Numbered from the stretch's first letter, positions 1 to 13,204 are shown. The stretch is 64,000 nt of DNA from Hyperoodon ampullatus (GCA_949752795.1 OX457065.1:2604001-2668000), one strand, 5' to 3'. Numbers and translations are program-made. The notes: generated by a model from the letters alone, not told the origin.

Positions 1-825
1 TTGGAACATTCCTGTGCTGTCCCTAAATGAGCTAATAGACCCTGTCTTCACATATACTTTGAAAAAATTAATGTGATCCTTGTGATTTAAAGGAGAAAGG
101 AATTTTATAACATATATTTCAATAAGTAAATGCTCAGATATAAAGAAAATTTCAGATGCTTATAACTATTTATAATGGCCAAGTTTGAATGTGAGAGAGG
201 TAAGGTCATGTTCAGTGGAATGTTGTTGACGCTCTTTCCCTATAGTTGACATTTTGAAATAAGGACTAGGAAAAGGTATCCAGATAGATGGATGGAGGGA
301 CAGATGGACAGACAGATAGACAGATATGCAGACTCCCTGGGACGCAGAGTAATGAATGCTAGTGGACACAGGAACTCCTCACCAGCTGGTAAAGCTTCAC
401 AGATGTTGCTATCATCTGTCATGTGGTTATGCAATGATGAGCCACCCTTGGAAAATTCCAAACAAACCAACGTATAACCTCCCCTCAACTCACACAGCAT
501 TGCGTTCTTGCAAAATTCTTTGTATATTAAACCTGTGCAAAAAAACTGTGTTTGTATGGAAAGCAGACTTAGGACCTAGGCTCAGATAATTGCAGTGAAA
601 GCAAGTTTTTTGCAGAACAAACACACAGCAGGGCATTTGGAAGTCATGTGGGGTACACGGCAATCCTGGTGGGTTGTACAGGGCCTACCTGGAGGCCTCT
701 ATCCCTGGAATCCACCCCCAAGTGCTGGCAGCACCATCCTCCTAGTCACTGAAACAAACAGTCCCTCCCCACAAATTTCCAGAATGTCTCTGGGGGAGAT
801 ATTGCTCCCATGGAGACACCTTGTC
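1..825. other. Presumed EFCC1 intron, no gene seen
   Basis: Non-coding sequence with a short CAGA/GATA-type simple stretch at about 285-330. I see no exon or intact element. Confidence 0.5.
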
Positions 826-892
826 CTCACCACATTCACAGGCTGCAGGGATTAGGGTGTGGGATCTCCGGGGTCATTCCTAGAAATTCTGC
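826..892 (+). repeat. Inverted repeat, left arm
   Basis: This 67-bp arm matches the reverse complement of 1,136-1,202 at 64 of 67 positions with no gaps. The arms enclose 243 bp of unrelated sequence. Their sequence (ACATTCACAGGCTGCAGG...) resembles the end of an old interspersed repeat, but the arms are far too similar for two ancient copies. Confidence 0.9.
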
Positions 893-1135
893 CCACCCGC
901 ACAGTAGCCATGGTGCTGCCACAGCAGGACAGACACTTCATTGGAAAGAAAGGAGAAGTGAGTTGTTCGGGGCTGTACCCAAGCCAGTGGTTCATGGTTG
1001 CAATAATAGAAACCATCATTGAAGCAGGAAAGGAATTGGTGGACAGGACACCCAGGAGCTAACAGAGTCGATCGGCAGCTTGGAGGGCCAGGCTTGGGCA
1101 GAAAGTAAGGGAGGGCAGACCCAGCTGGTGCAGGA

Positions 1136-1202
1136 GCAGAATTTCTAGGAATGACCCCCAAGATCCCACACCCTAATTCCTGCAGCCTGTGAATGTGGTG
1201 AG
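1136..1202 (-). repeat. Inverted repeat, right arm
   Basis: The partner of 826-892 in opposite orientation, with three mismatches. Homology stops sharply on both outer sides. The pair could fold into a long hairpin in DNA or in EFCC1 pre-mRNA. Confidence 0.9.
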
Positions 1203-3625
1203 GTATCACTCCTGGGATGGTGTTATGTTATATGGGACAGCTGACCTTAAGCTGTGTCACCTCGTCACACGTGTCCCTTTAAAAGCAGAGAACTTTCTTG
1301 GCTGGTGCAGAAGAGGAAGTTAGGGAGATGTGAAGTGTGAGGACTTGGGTCGTTGCTGGTTGGAGGGTGAACAGGGACACAGGACATGGCATGTAGAGAG
1401 CAATGCCTGCTGACAGTCAGCAAGGGATGGGGATCTCAGTCCTGCAACCACAAGGATCTGAATTCTGTCAACCCCTGGGTGAGCTTGGAAACAGATTCTT
1501 CCCCTCAGCCCAAGGTCAACAGCACCTTAATTTCAGCCTTGTGGGAGCCTAGGCAGAGAACCCGGGCGAGCCTGCCTGGACTTCTGGCCTGCGGAATGTG
1601 AGATCATAAGTGGATGTTGTTTTGAGTGCCTACATTTGTGGTAATTTGTTATGGTTGCTAGGAACCAAATACAACAACCCAAACAATCACACCCCATCTG
1701 TCTTGTTGGCACAATCTCAGTTATTCCGTCAGGCACTGAGTGGCCAAGTGCTTCCAGACAGGAGATCTGATTGGTTTAAGCTGATCATGATTGTTCCTTC
1801 CTTTTGCCAAGGATTGGTTTAGGAACAGGCATGTGATGTGATCCTGGCCAATGAGAGATGAGGGGAGGTCTTCAAGGAGGGTCTCTGGGGACAGAGAAGT
1901 TGAAGAAGGAAGTTATTTTTCTATCTCTGGATGTGGCAGTGATGCCTGGGCCATGGCAGCTATCTTGTGACCATGAGGGGCCTTTGCTGATAGGCCAAGA
2001 TGACAGGCTAAGAGTCGAAAGATGGAGAATTGGGTCCTTGCAGACATCACTGAGCTGCTGTCCCCTGGACTTCTCATGCAGGATTATCAATGTCCCTGTG
2101 GTTTAATCCATTGTGAGTTGAGTTTTCTGTTACTTGGAGCCTAAAGCACTGTCACTGATGAACACTTCACAGCACTGCTTGGGGGTTAAATGAGGTTGTA
2201 TATGTGAAGTCATTAGTGCAGTGCATCATAACCACAGGTGCACAGAAACACTGGCCTCTGTTCCCTCCTGCCTCAACCCCTGGTTGAGTCAGGGTTCAAC
2301 CAGAGAAGTGGGGCCAGTAGGGGATGCCCATCTACATCCACGTCTATAGCTACAGTGCTGTCTCAAGAGCTTTGTAACCAGGAAGTGGCCTCTGTGCTTG
2401 GGGGGCCAGCTCAGCGAGTCTGAAATCCAGAGGCAGGGGAGCACACAGGTGGGCTAGACCCTTGGGCACAGCAGAAACTGTGTCCACGGGCAGAACCTCT
2501 TGGTTTCAGGGAAGCCCTCAGCCTTGCTTTAAGGGCTATCAAGTGATTAAATGGGGCTCACCCAGATTAACCAGGATCATCTCCCTTACTCAGAGTCAAC
2601 TGGTTAAAGACTTTAATTCATATGTAAAATGCCTCAAGGCAACCGTAGGTTAGTGCTTGAACGACTTGGGCTGGAACCAAGTAACTCAGCAAGGTGACCC
2701 AGCCAGAGCCCATCACACCCCTGCATTCAGCTTTTCTGAAATGGATAGAAAACGTTACTCTCATTTGCTTCCCTCTCTGCATTCACCCTTCTGACACCCA
2801 GTAGCCCCCGAGCTTTGGGAAGCTGCAGGGCAGACAGGACACGCAGGGCCTGGCCAGGGCTGGCCAGGAGTGGGGTCGCCAGGCCGCCAGAGGTCCTGGA
2901 GGCTCGCACACCGGCTGCCTTTGCTGTGTGGCGTTTCCTGAGTGAAGGCTCGCAGGAAACAGAGACGGGTGTGTGAAAACAAAAGAACAACAGTAGGAAG
3001 AAGAGCTTGAGGGGGGGCCTTGGAGGAAGAGCCGAAAATAAGTCGTGAAGAGGGGAGTGTGCAGACAGGCCTCGGGGCCTGGGAAGCCTTTTTGACTGTT
3101 CCTCGTTTCTGGTCCCTACCTGAATGCGGGGCACCGCCTCTACTGGGGGGTGGGTGCAAGGGGGTGTCTGAGCAGGTCCCCCACAGTCTGAGCTGCTAAT
3201 TTGACTCTGCAGTTCATCCCACAGATGAATTGTGTGCTGGGGACACTGTACTTACCAGAACGGCCCGACCTCCTGGAGCCTCCCTTCCCCTGGGCGACAT
3301 GGACCCCGGTGAAGTCACAACAAAAGTAAATGGAGGAGGGAAAGGCCAGGGGCTGTGCGAGATGACAGGAGAGCAGGCTGGCCGGGCCGGGGCCTCTGAA
3401 GATGTCGTGGGATGTAGCCAAGACAGCTGGGTGGATGCAAATTAGGAGCTGGCTGGGAGCAGTTGGGGAACCCTGTGCCTGAAGTGGACCAGGGAGGGGT
3501 TTGGGGTTCAAGGAGCAGAGAGGTCAACATGGCTGGAGGGGTGCGCAGCGGGCAGAGTGGAGGAAGCTGGGGCCAGAGTGGGGGCCCCATCCCTCAGGGC
3601 CACGGTCATGGCAAGGAGGCTGTCA
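1203..3625. other. Presumed EFCC1 intron, old repeat debris
   Basis: No coding exon seen. Around 1,590-1,870 and 2,230-2,420 the sequence resembles diverged interspersed-repeat remnants (GTTATGGTTGCTAGGAACC-type LTR tail; GGGTTCAACCAGAGAAGTGG). The rest looks unique. Confidence 0.4.
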
Positions 3626-3629
3626 GCCC

Positions 3630-3970
3630 AGGTGTCTCAGGATGTGACTGTATTACTGTGTTTGGAGACAGGGCCTTTAAAGAGGTGATTAAGTAAAAAT
3701 GAGGTCCTAGGGTGGCCCTCATCCAACGTGACTGGTCTCCTTGTAACAACAGGAGGTTAGGACACAGACATGCACGGAGGAATGACTGTGTGAGGACGCA
3801 GGGAAGAGACGGCCGTCTCCAGGCCAAGGAGAGAGGCCTTAGGGGAAACCAGTGCTGCCCACACCTTGATCTTGGACTTCCGGCCTCCAGAACTGCAAGA
3901 CGGTGCACATCTGTGGTTGATGCCACCCAGACCATGGTATTTGTCACGCAGCCCGAGCTGACTAATACAC
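3630..3970 (+). mobile_element. ERVL-MaLR LTR remnant (MLT1/MST type)
   Basis: The series of short blocks matches my memory of a MaLR solo LTR. They run from GGGCCTTTAAAGAGGTGATTAAG through ATGAGGTC...GGTGGCCCTCAT, CTTGATCTTGGACTTCCGGCC and CCAGAACTGCAAGA to TGGTATTTGTCACGCAGCCC. It is an old, diverged LTR with no internal coding region. Confidence 0.7.
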
Positions 3971-5305
3971 TGCCACTGACACACTGTAGCAAAGCAGCCA
4001 CGTCCACCGTGCCCTCTCCTTATTCATCCCGTGTACTGTCACCTATTGGTCAGCGGTCTCCCCCCAGGACGTCAGCCCCATGAGGGCAGGGACTTTGCCT
4101 CGTTCATGGCTGTTTCCCTTGGACCCAGGGCAGCATGGCACTCTGGGCATGTGACAAAATGTGGTCGGATAAAGAACAGTCAGTGGTTAATTCTGACAGA
4201 AAAGCGTGAAGAGACCCCACGGAGAATCTCTGTCCTCTCCCCGCTTCAGGGTCTCTGATGTCGGTGGCTCAAGCCTTCTCTAAGTCACCTCTGTCCTCTC
4301 AGGAGGATTCAGAGCAGGTGGTGGGAGCCTCAGGCGTCTCCCATGGTCCGTGCACCTGCCCAGTCGGGAGGAAACGCCTGCCTTTCTGGGCCAGGCCCTC
4401 TGCTCAGCAGTGGCCGCAGGGGCAGAAAGGAGGGGCATTGGGCACCATTGCTGCCCACAGGAGCTCCCAGTCGAGAGGGACTGCTGTTCTTTGCAGAAGC
4501 CACCACCCCTTCAATCCATCCATGAGACCCAGGTCTGGTGAACCAGAGTGGCAGTGATTGGTCCAGAGTAGTCACATGACACCCCGCCAACTTAGCCAGT
4601 CAGCATATTCTAACATCCCTGGTACCACTGATTGGTTCAGGGACGGGCGTGACCCATGTCAGGATAATCAAGAGCTAATCTAAGGATTTTCTTGGAACTG
4701 CTGGGAAAGAAATGCTCATTCTATTGGGTTACCCCAGTAGAAGGATTGGTGCTAATCCTGGGCTCAGAGGCCCAGACATCCACTTTTTCATCTTCCCTTT
4801 GCTTGGTGCCACACTGCAGCCTTCACTCGTCTTGGATTCTCACTTCTAAGAGGAAGGTCACGAGGTGGAGTTGGTTCGTTTTGTCTCATGGCATCCTCCT
4901 CCTGTCTCCTGATAACAGCACCCACTTTGCTTTCAGGAACTGTCCCGCCCCCTACCTAGCATCCACCTCTCCGAGACCACAGGGTTGAGTGTGCGTCCGA
5001 GTCCCGGCCGGCTGGAGTATCCTAGCGCCCTGGCCACAGTGATGGCCTAGATGTGGCCTGTCACCCAGGCTGGGCTGGGCAGCGTTCTTCCCTGAGACTT
5101 TATCTGCAGGTGCTGGGAAGCAGTATGCAGGTCACTGAATTTGGAAAGTTACGGATCTGGGGCCACTGCAGCCTGTCCCCTCCCGTGTGGAGCTGGAGTG
5201 CGTGAAACCAAGCAGGGACAAGCAGAGATTCGGGACGGATGGACCGTGCTGGTGGCACGGGATTTAAAGTCCTCTCCCTGCAGGTAAGTGCCAATTGATG
5301 ACAAT
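3971..5305. other. Presumed EFCC1 intron, no gene seen
   Basis: Non-coding. It includes an L2/MIR-like segment around 4,060-4,150 (GACGTCAGCCCCATGAGGGC). I see no exon. Confidence 0.4.
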
Positions 5306-5309
5306 GAAA

Positions 5310-5445
5310 TGGGTGGACTACTTACTATGTGCCGGGCACAAGTCGAAGTGCTTTTGACACATTATCTTATTTAAGTCTTGCCTATGATGTAGGCACTAAA
5401 ATTAACCTCGTTTTCCAGATGAGCAAACGGAGGCAAAAACAGGTA
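5310..5445 (+). repeat. MIR SINE fragment
   Basis: TACTTACTATGTGCCGGGCA, then CATTATCTTATTTAAGTC and TTTTCCAGATGAGCAAACGGAGG: the core and 3' parts of MIR in sense orientation. Confidence 0.7.
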
Positions 5446-7125
5446 GAGTCAGAGCCTCTCAAGAAGTGTCAAGGCACCAAAGAAGATGGACAAAGCAGGC
5501 AGTGGCCAAAGGCGACTGACTGGTCTGGCACTTCAGGCCACCCTGGGTCCTGTGCGGCTGCCCCTGACCTGGGAAACCGATATCGTGGTCCTCTTGTCAC
5601 CTGTCTGTGTGCCTGAGGCCACCCACCTGGCTTGGAACTGGGAAAGCAGGGCTCACGAACGTAGGGTCTCAGAGCATCCCCAACTAACCTCGAGAGCACA
5701 GAGACGAGGCCTGTTCCCAAGCCCCGAGGGAAGCAGTATGAGAGCCCCGGACTCTTGGGCCCTTGAGGACTGAGACCAGCCTGGGCTATGCCCTGACGGC
5801 CTGGGTGACCTTGGCCAGATCACCTCAGAGAGGGACTGTGTCCATCGAACAACTCAACAGGTGGTCCCCGGCTCCGCTGCCCTCTGGGGCCCCGCTCCGG
5901 CTCTTGGGCTCACACGGACGTGCACCTGTGGTTTCTGGGCAGGCCTTGCTTTTCTGGATAGAAATGAACAGATGTCCCGTGCTTTCTGCCTTTAATAGCG
6001 TTGTGGAGGCCACGTGTCTTAGGCACATTGCAAAGGCTCATCGCAGAGCCCGCCCCGGGCTTCTGGTCAGGAGCAGACAGTGAAACCCAAACCCCAGTGT
6101 GTTCCAGGCACTGTTAGGTGAGTTCCTGTAACTTTCGGCTGAAGCGCATCCCTGACTGATGAACCCACCACTAGAGATGTCTTCCCAGCTGCCCCTGGAA
6201 GGTCATCTTTACGCAGGTGTGGTGTGACCGCTCACGTGCCATACGGGCCGTGTGGCCAGTGGAGCTAGAGGTGTCGGGGATGCAGCGAGACATTGTAGGT
6301 GGGACTTGAGCTTAGGTCCAGGCACTGTGGCTTCTTAGCAAACTCTGGCTGCAATCTCGGGGAGATGTAGCAGGGGGATAAAAGGTCCGGTAATCCCCCA
6401 TCGAAGGCTTCCTGTGTCCCGGCCGGACCCTGAGGACTCAGGAGGAGCCACAGTCACCTGACACCCCCCTCCTCAGCCTGTACGCAGTGGGAGCCTTTGC
6501 TGAACTGGGCTCCTGGGGGTCCGTGACTGTGAACGTGACCAGGGAAGGTTCTTGAGGCACGGTGCTCACTCCCACTGACCCCTGAGGTCCTGGCTCACCA
6601 TCCCTCCCATAGCGCATGACGTGCCCGCGACACATCGGAGCGCTCTGTTAACACTAGGGTGAAAGCCACTTGTGTTGGCTCTCCCCGACCCAGCACGAGG
6701 TGAGGACATCAAGGCTGGCTCTGGGTGACCCCTTGCTGGCTCCTCCACCCAGAGGTAGGTCCCCATGGTCAACCTGGCTGCTGCCTGTGGCTCTCATGCC
6801 TGTTTCACCCTGCAAATCCTAAGGTGCTGTCCTGGAGGAAGGCTCTGACCTAGAACGGAGAATGGCAGTTTGAGGCTCTGCCGAGCTCCAGGTAAGGCCT
6901 CCAGGTGTGGGGCTGGTGGTCCATCCCTTCTCAGGCGCTGGACCCAGAAATGGTCTCCTCACCAGCCTCCTTGCCTCTCACCTCCCCTCCTGCCCATTTG
7001 TCCTTCACAGGCAGCCTGAAGGGTCGCTCTGAAGCTCAAAGTGATCACTTCTGTTTCAAGCCCTTCTCTGTCTCCCTCGTTCTCTGGGGTGAAGGCCTCG
7101 TGCCTCAGCCTGGTGCTCAGGGCCC
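5446..7125. other. Presumed EFCC1 intron, no gene seen
   Basis: GC-moderate, non-coding sequence without intact elements that I can name. Confidence 0.4.
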
Positions 7126-7129
7126 TTCG

Positions 7130-7490
7130 CCATCCTCGCCTGCCCTTCCAGCTTCCTTTCCTGCCACTTTCCACCTCAAACCCGCCAGCCACAATACGTC
7201 TCCTTGTTCCCAAGAGGCACCAAGGCCTTCACACCTCCAAGCCTTTGCACTCACGGCAACCTGAATCTGGGATACCTCAGAAAACTCCTTCAACACCCAT
7301 CCTTCAACACGCAGCTCAGATGACGGCATTCCCCCAAGAGATGCCCTAGCCAGCATCACTCACGCTGCGGTCAGGGTCCTGTGCTTGCCCACACTCTGCA
7401 ATTCTGGTAGGACCCTGACACTCAGCTTACACTGTCCACTCCTTGTGGTGGTCTCCACACACACAGGGTTCTCTGGGGCCAGGCTCTGTT
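7130..7490 (+). repeat. L2 LINE 3' fragment
   Basis: Pyrimidine-rich sequence with CCTTTGCACTC, CACGCAGCTCAGATGACGGC and CTCCTTGTGGTGGTCTCCAC spaced as in L2 3' ends. Diverged; boundaries approximate. Confidence 0.5.
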
Positions 7491-7554
7491 CATATCAGCA
7501 ACACCAACCACCACTACCATTACTATTTATGGTGGGTACTGTGATAAGGGATAA

Positions 7555-7735
7555 ATAAAATAATAATCTCCAGCATTCGTTGAGAGTTTTCTCAAGGCTA
7601 AGCGTTATTCTAGGTGCTTTGTACATATTAGCACTTTATCTTCAAATTCCCTATGAGGTGAATATAATAACCATTATTATTCTTGTCACCCTCATTTTAC
7701 AGATGAGGAAAAGGAGGCTCACAGAAGCAAGAATG
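7555..7735 (+). repeat. MIR-like fragment
   Basis: AGCGTTATTCTAGGTGCTTT, then CTCATTTTACAGATGAGGAA: a MIR 3' core. It is interrupted on its right side by the CHR SINE at 7,746. Confidence 0.6.
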
Positions 7736-7745
7736 ACTGAGACAT

Positions 7746-8107
7746 GGGCTTCCCTGGTGGCGCAGTGGTTAAGAATCCACCTGCCAACGCAGGGGACACG
7801 GGTTCGAGCCCTGGTCCGGGAAGATCCCACATGCAGCAGAGCAGCTAAGCCCGTGTGCCACAACTACTGAGCCTGTGCTCTAGAGCCCACAAGCCACAAC
7901 TACTGAGCCCATGTGCCACAACTACTGAAGCCCGCATGCCTACAGCCCATGCTTGGCAACAAGAAAAACCACTGCAATGAGAAGCCCATGCACCGCAACG
8001 AAGAGTAGCCCCTGCTCGCCGCAACTAGAGAAAGCCCGCACGCAGCAACGAAGACCCAACGCAGCCAGAAACAATAAATAAATAAATAAATTTATTTTAA
8101 AAAAAAA
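7746..8107 (+). mobile_element. CHR-type SINE, long form
   Basis: Starts GGGCTTCCCTGGTGGCGCAG with a tRNA-like B box (GGTTCGAGCCC). It has several CAACTACTGAGCCC-type internal repeats and ends in an (AATA)n/A tail. The flanks AATGACTGAG and AATAACTGAG are the likely target duplication. Confidence 0.9.
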
Positions 8108-11100
8108 TAACTGAGGCAGGTCAGAGTCCAGAGCTGCCTGCTCAGCCTGCACCTCCCTGCCCCCACGTCACTGAACACACACGTCCAAGGCAACAGGGCC
8201 CCACCCCACTTCACAGATGAGGTAAGTGAGGCACAGGGGGAGGGGCCAGCTCAAGGTCCCACCATAAAGATCTGGAAAAGCTGGGATTCAAGCCCAGGTT
8301 GGGCTGGGCCTCCCGAGCTTGGCCCTCCACCCACCGAGCCCCCCTCTGCATCTCAATGGCCCCGGGTGGGCCTGCAGCAGGTGCTGGGCCAGCAGTGTCC
8401 CTTTGTGAGCCTGGCGTATTGTCCCCTGGACAAAGGCCTCAATTCCCACTAGCGGCCACCCACACACTCACTTCTAAGGATAATGGAGTCCGCAGCCAGC
8501 CGCCCCCCAGCTCCAGATGGCGCCCCCCGCCCGTCTGTTTCCCTCCTGACCCACTGACTCTGCGCCCACCCACATCAGGCCGGGCTGCTGCTGCACTGGG
8601 GCGGAAGAGAGGAGGTGGCCCTCCCAGGCCTCATCTTTGTGTCCTCAGCATGGTGGCCGGCCCAGTGGGCTGCCCTACGCCTCCTGCCCCCCATCCAGCC
8701 CAGCCTTTTCATCCTTCCCAGACAAGGACACAAAGCCACAGAGGCGGCCCCTCCTCCGGCTCCAGCTGAGCGAGCTTTTCTGTCTTCTGGGCGTTGGAGC
8801 ACAGGCCCTGCCCAGCAGTGCTGGCCCCAGGCAGCTGCCCAGGTGTCTTAAAGGCCCAGCTTCTCCTCCATGGCACAGAGCATGGGGCAGCAGGGCAGAG
8901 AAATGGCTGAGACACGGGGCTTCAAGAGAATCTAGTCACCAGGTGGAGGATGGTTCCCCTCGAAGCAGGATCAGGCCATTGGACCACTCAGGGCTCACCT
9001 GGTGCTGGACTCCTGCACGCCCATGCCCTTTCTGCCAAGACATTTTTGAAGCTGCATCCATCCATATGCTTGTTGGTCTGTTCACTTGTTCATTCACCAT
9101 CTTACTGGGAGCCCTGGGCTTGGTGCTGGGCCCGACAACGTCAAGGCATCGTGCTTCCCTAGGAGGGCTCACGGGCTGGGCCAGGAGGCCAGTAAAAAGG
9201 GTCCTTTTGGCCCATCCTTCCAGCAGGTTCTGAAGCACTGAGGCAGGCAAGGTTGGTGACGGTGCAGGGTGCCCCCAACTACCCCAAAGCATTCAGCAGC
9301 CTGGGAGAGCTGACTTTGAGACAAGCCTGTCCTGCGTTTAAGCAGGCTTCCTTCCGGGGCCTCCACTCAGAGATTCTCCAGTTGCCACAGGTGGGCTGTT
9401 CCCGAGACAAGAAAGGGGATTTGGGCTGTGAGTTCCCAAGAGGAGCAAAGGCAGGGCTGTGTGTTGTTTAACATGTCTGGGATACGTGCTTCCGTGATTC
9501 TTCTGGGAGGATCTCAGTCTTAGAGTTCGACAGGGTTGGCTGTGGGTTTGTATATGTTTGGTGGGTAAGTGACTAAAGTTTGGTCAATCAGAGCATCCAA
9601 TCATCCTGGCCCCCTGATGGGTTCTGGGATGAACATGTTTCCAGGTTTGTCCATTGAGGCTCAGCCTGGCACTCCAGTGGGATAGCTCAGACAAGAGATG
9701 ACCTTTCGAGATGTAAGTGCCCCAGAGGCTACCAGGGGAGAGAACTTGCCTGAGAGTGAAGCAGAGCTTCCATATCCTGGTGACATCGTTTGAGTACCTG
9801 GATCCAGCCATGCCTGAAGCTGGACATGCTTAAACTTTACTGAGAGCCAGCTTTTTTAAGCAAGTCAGTTTGAGTCCGGCTTTCTGGCACTCATCTAAGA
9901 GACCTGGCTGATAGGAAGAAAGAGAAAACAGAGGAGAGAAAGGTGGAGAGGGTTTGGGTGTAGTTTGGGAGAAGTGACAGGGAAACACTCTAGATGGATG
10001 GGGGCAGAGGTTAAATGACACTGTATAAATCGTGATGTCAAATATTCCATATGAAAATATTTGCATCATTGCAACGTAATCTGCGTCTTCCCCTCTGGAT
10101 CATCTGTCAGGGTTACTATGCTCACAGATGTGCTGGGAGGAGGGACTGTCTTGTGCAATTTGGAGGAGCTGAGTCCCCCATCTGGGACGAGGTGGACCGC
10201 GGAGACCAGCCGTGGGAAGCAGAAGCTGATGGGGTTGTGGTGGGCCGGGTAATCCTCCGCAGACTGGACTGGCTGGGCGAGCCCAGGGTCTTTGCCCAGC
10301 TCCAGGAGGCTGCAGGTCACGTTGACACGTGGAATACTTGCATCTGATCCAGGACTCCCATGGTTCTGAAAGCAGCAGTTGCTCTCTTGGGGCCCCTCTG
10401 CACAAAGCATGTTTGTGTCCCAACATGGGTGTTCATGGCCTGTTCCACTCGGGCCCAGGAGAGCCTCAGAGGGCAGTGGGCATGCCTGTACCAGTTCTGT
10501 GTACCCAGGTATCCGCACAGGGCTTTGTCCATAGAAGGTGCTTAGAAAACGTGGTACGAATACATGAGTGTTTCCAATGGCTTAAATATTTACTGTCTGT
10601 TCTCTTAGGTTCCTGGTCAGGATGGCGGATTGAGGTGCTATGGGAAGCTCTCTTTCTATGTACAAACACACAGAAGTGCTGGATAGAATATAAGCATTTA
10701 AAATAATCCAGAGTCACAGTCAAAAACGAAAAGGTAAGACGTGCAGCTTGTGTGGGAGCAGAAGATGGAGCTGAATTGCCCCTGAGGGGTCAGGACTTGG
10801 GTGCTGAGGCCCAAGCAGGGAAGGGGCAGGAGACCCTCGTGCTGAGTGAAGACAGTGAGGCCCCTGCATGAAGCCCGGGGCCATCCAGGGCCGTCTCATC
10901 CACAGAGGCAAGAAAAACCCTGCTGACTGACCTTGGGATGTTACCCTAAGGTGTGGAGCTCAACTTCTTCCCACCTGTGTAGTGAGAAACTCTGAGCTAG
11001 GAAACGCATTTAGAAACCAGCCCAGAATCAGGCCCTGGTTGGGGCAGAGGGCGAGCTGCATGACCCTGGAGACCAGGGGGACCCTCCAGGATCCTGGCTT

Positions 11101-12015
11101 CTGCTAAAGCTAGGCTCCTGGGCCGCAACCACAGAGCACACTGGGAACTCATCATCACGACGGGAAGAGCTGGGCAAGCTCGGGGTTACAGCAACCCCAA
11201 AGAGACGCGACAGAAGGAGGTTTACTTGAGAAACAGGGAAAGGACTGGGTAGAACCCACAGCAGAGGACTGAGTGGGAGGGAAGAGAAGGTGCAGGTTTG
11301 AGAAAGAACTAACTAGAAGTCTGAGCAATGAGGAAGAGACTTGCTGAGATTGCCCTTGAGGAGGTGGCAGAGAAGGGGAAGGAGGTTTGATTTGGAGTTG
11401 GGAAGCTCAGCTGAGTTCTGGATCCATCAAGCTTGGCTACGTGACTAGTGTTCTCAACTGTTCTATCCCCTCCCCTTTCCTTTCTCCAAAGAGGGAGAGC
11501 TTTGGGGGCAAGTCAGCCCACAAACCTGCAAGCTCTGACTACAGAAAACGGGGAGAGGAGGTTTGCTTCTGGGGCTGGGTGAGGTTTAGGGACAGGGAAG
11601 CAAGTGACAACCATCACCTAATCACCGTGTGAAGGTCACTCTCTGGTCCTTGGTTTCCTCATTCACTGGGCATCTCCTTTGGAGCCTCTGCAATATCTGC
11701 TCCCTTTTTCCTTCCTAAGAGAGCCTCAGGTTTGTTTGGGGCATCAATATCACCAGACTTTCTTGCAGGTAGGGGCAGCCACGTGACGCAGTTCTGGCCA
11801 AGTTGATGGAGGTACAAGTTCTGGCGGGAGAAGGTGGGGGAGCCTCTCCCTGAATACAAAGGCAAAGCTCACTAGAAGAAAATCCTTCCCACCCCCGATA
11901 TCACTGGTCCTTCTTATGCCTGGACAGCAGACATGAGGCCTGGAGGTGCAGCAGCTGTCTTGTAACCATGAGTCAGCAACAAAAAAGGTAAAGTGGAAAG
12001 ACAGAAAGAACACAG
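8108..12015. other. Presumed EFCC1 intron, mostly unique sequence
   Basis: Non-coding. Open frames on the plus strand at 8,299-9,233 come from GC-rich, stop-poor sequence and show no splice-site framing or recognisable domain. I see no EFCC1 exon. Confidence 0.45.
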
Positions 12016-12019
12016 GCTG

Positions 12020-12165
12020 TGGGGGCAGACAGACCTTCCTTTTCCACTTTCTGGCTGTGTGGCCTTGGGTACGTCACTTAACTTCTCAGAGCCTCACTTC
12101 CCACAACCTGTAAGATGGGGATAAAACCTCTCCCTTGAACAGTCCTTGTGAGGATTAAATACTGC
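12020..12165 (+). repeat. MIR SINE fragment
   Basis: TTTCTGGCTGTGTGGCCTTG, CGTCACTTAACTTCTCAGAG and GTAAGATGGGGATAA are the classic MIR core, in sense orientation. Confidence 0.85.
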
Positions 12166-12489
12166 GTTGACTACGGATCCACTTTTTCTCCTGTTAAGAG
12201 CTATCCCAATGTTTGGAGTTATTTTTACAATCATGCTGTGACAGTTACTTTAGAGCAAAAGTAAGAAGAGACCCTTTACTTCTCCTGTTGGAGAAAGTTC
12301 CAAGGCGGGATACGGGCCTCGAGCCAAAGGGCCCTGCTCTTTGGCCGATGAGCTATGCAAACAGGAAGTGACTATCCAAACATTTGGAGCTGCAGAAGGC
12401 TAGCCCAGAGCCAGCCTCCTCTCTCCACCATGGTGCCTCCTCGTCTCCCCACTGGGAGCACCTCAAAAGTCAAGGACATGGTCCCCCCA

Positions 12490-13160
12490 ATGAGGAACCA
12501 GGTTCAAAGCCACCCCTTCTGGCTGCCCTGCCCACCTGCCTTTCGGGCTGAAGTCGGACTGCAGCCTCTTGTCCGGCTCCCAGTGTCTTCTGCCATCCCC
12601 CTCTCCTTCCATCTCTTTGTCACAACTGTAGCCAGGGTGATTTTTTTTGCAGTGCAAGTCTGTTCCTGTCGCCCCCTTGCTAGAACTTTCCCATGGTTTC
12701 ATGCTCTCTCGAGGGAAAGGCTGAAGACCTTGCCACAACCATTGGGGTTGGCCTGGCCTCGGCCTGCCTCTCCAGCTTTACCCCTCCAGCTGCTGTTTTA
12801 GCTGCTGGACTGGGCCAAGGTCCCTCCTGCCTCTGCGCTTGGCCCACACTGTTCCCGTTTTCTAGCACGCTCTCCCCCGTCCCCCTCCCTGGCCCATCTC
12901 GCCAGGTAACGTCCCACCCTCAGCACTCCACTCCCGGGTCAGGTCTGCAGGCGCTGGCTGAGCCTGCAGCAGGCATGACGAGGGCCCTGCTCTCCCTGAC
13001 AGCAGGCAGCCAGCTGTTGCCACACATCTGCTCACGTGGGGACCTCACACGCTCACGAGTGCTGCTCAGGGTGAGGATTTTGGAATGTCTTGTTCAGAAT
13101 GACACCCCCTGTGGCTGGCATAGTCCCTGTGCAGAGCTGGTGCTCAGTAAATGTGGAAGG
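12490..13160 (+). repeat. L2 LINE fragment
   Basis: AGCCAGGGTGATTTTTTTTGC, TGCTAGAACTTTCCCATGG, CTGCGCTTGGCCCACACTG and CTGGCATAGTCCCTGTGCAG follow the order of L2 3' sequence. Diverged. Confidence 0.55.
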
Positions 13161-13204
13161 CAGGCAGGCCGGGTGCCTTGTGATTTGAAAGGGAGTGAGC
13201 TCTG

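Noticed and set aside
3606..4083. Frames of 123-133 codons on both strands
   Set aside because: They lie in an old MaLR-type LTR remnant, which has no coding region.
8299..9233. Overlapping open frames of 156 and 198 codons on the plus strand
   Set aside because: GC-rich sequence with few stops, proline/serine/alanine-rich products, no recognisable domain, no splice framing, and it lies in a presumed EFCC1 intron.
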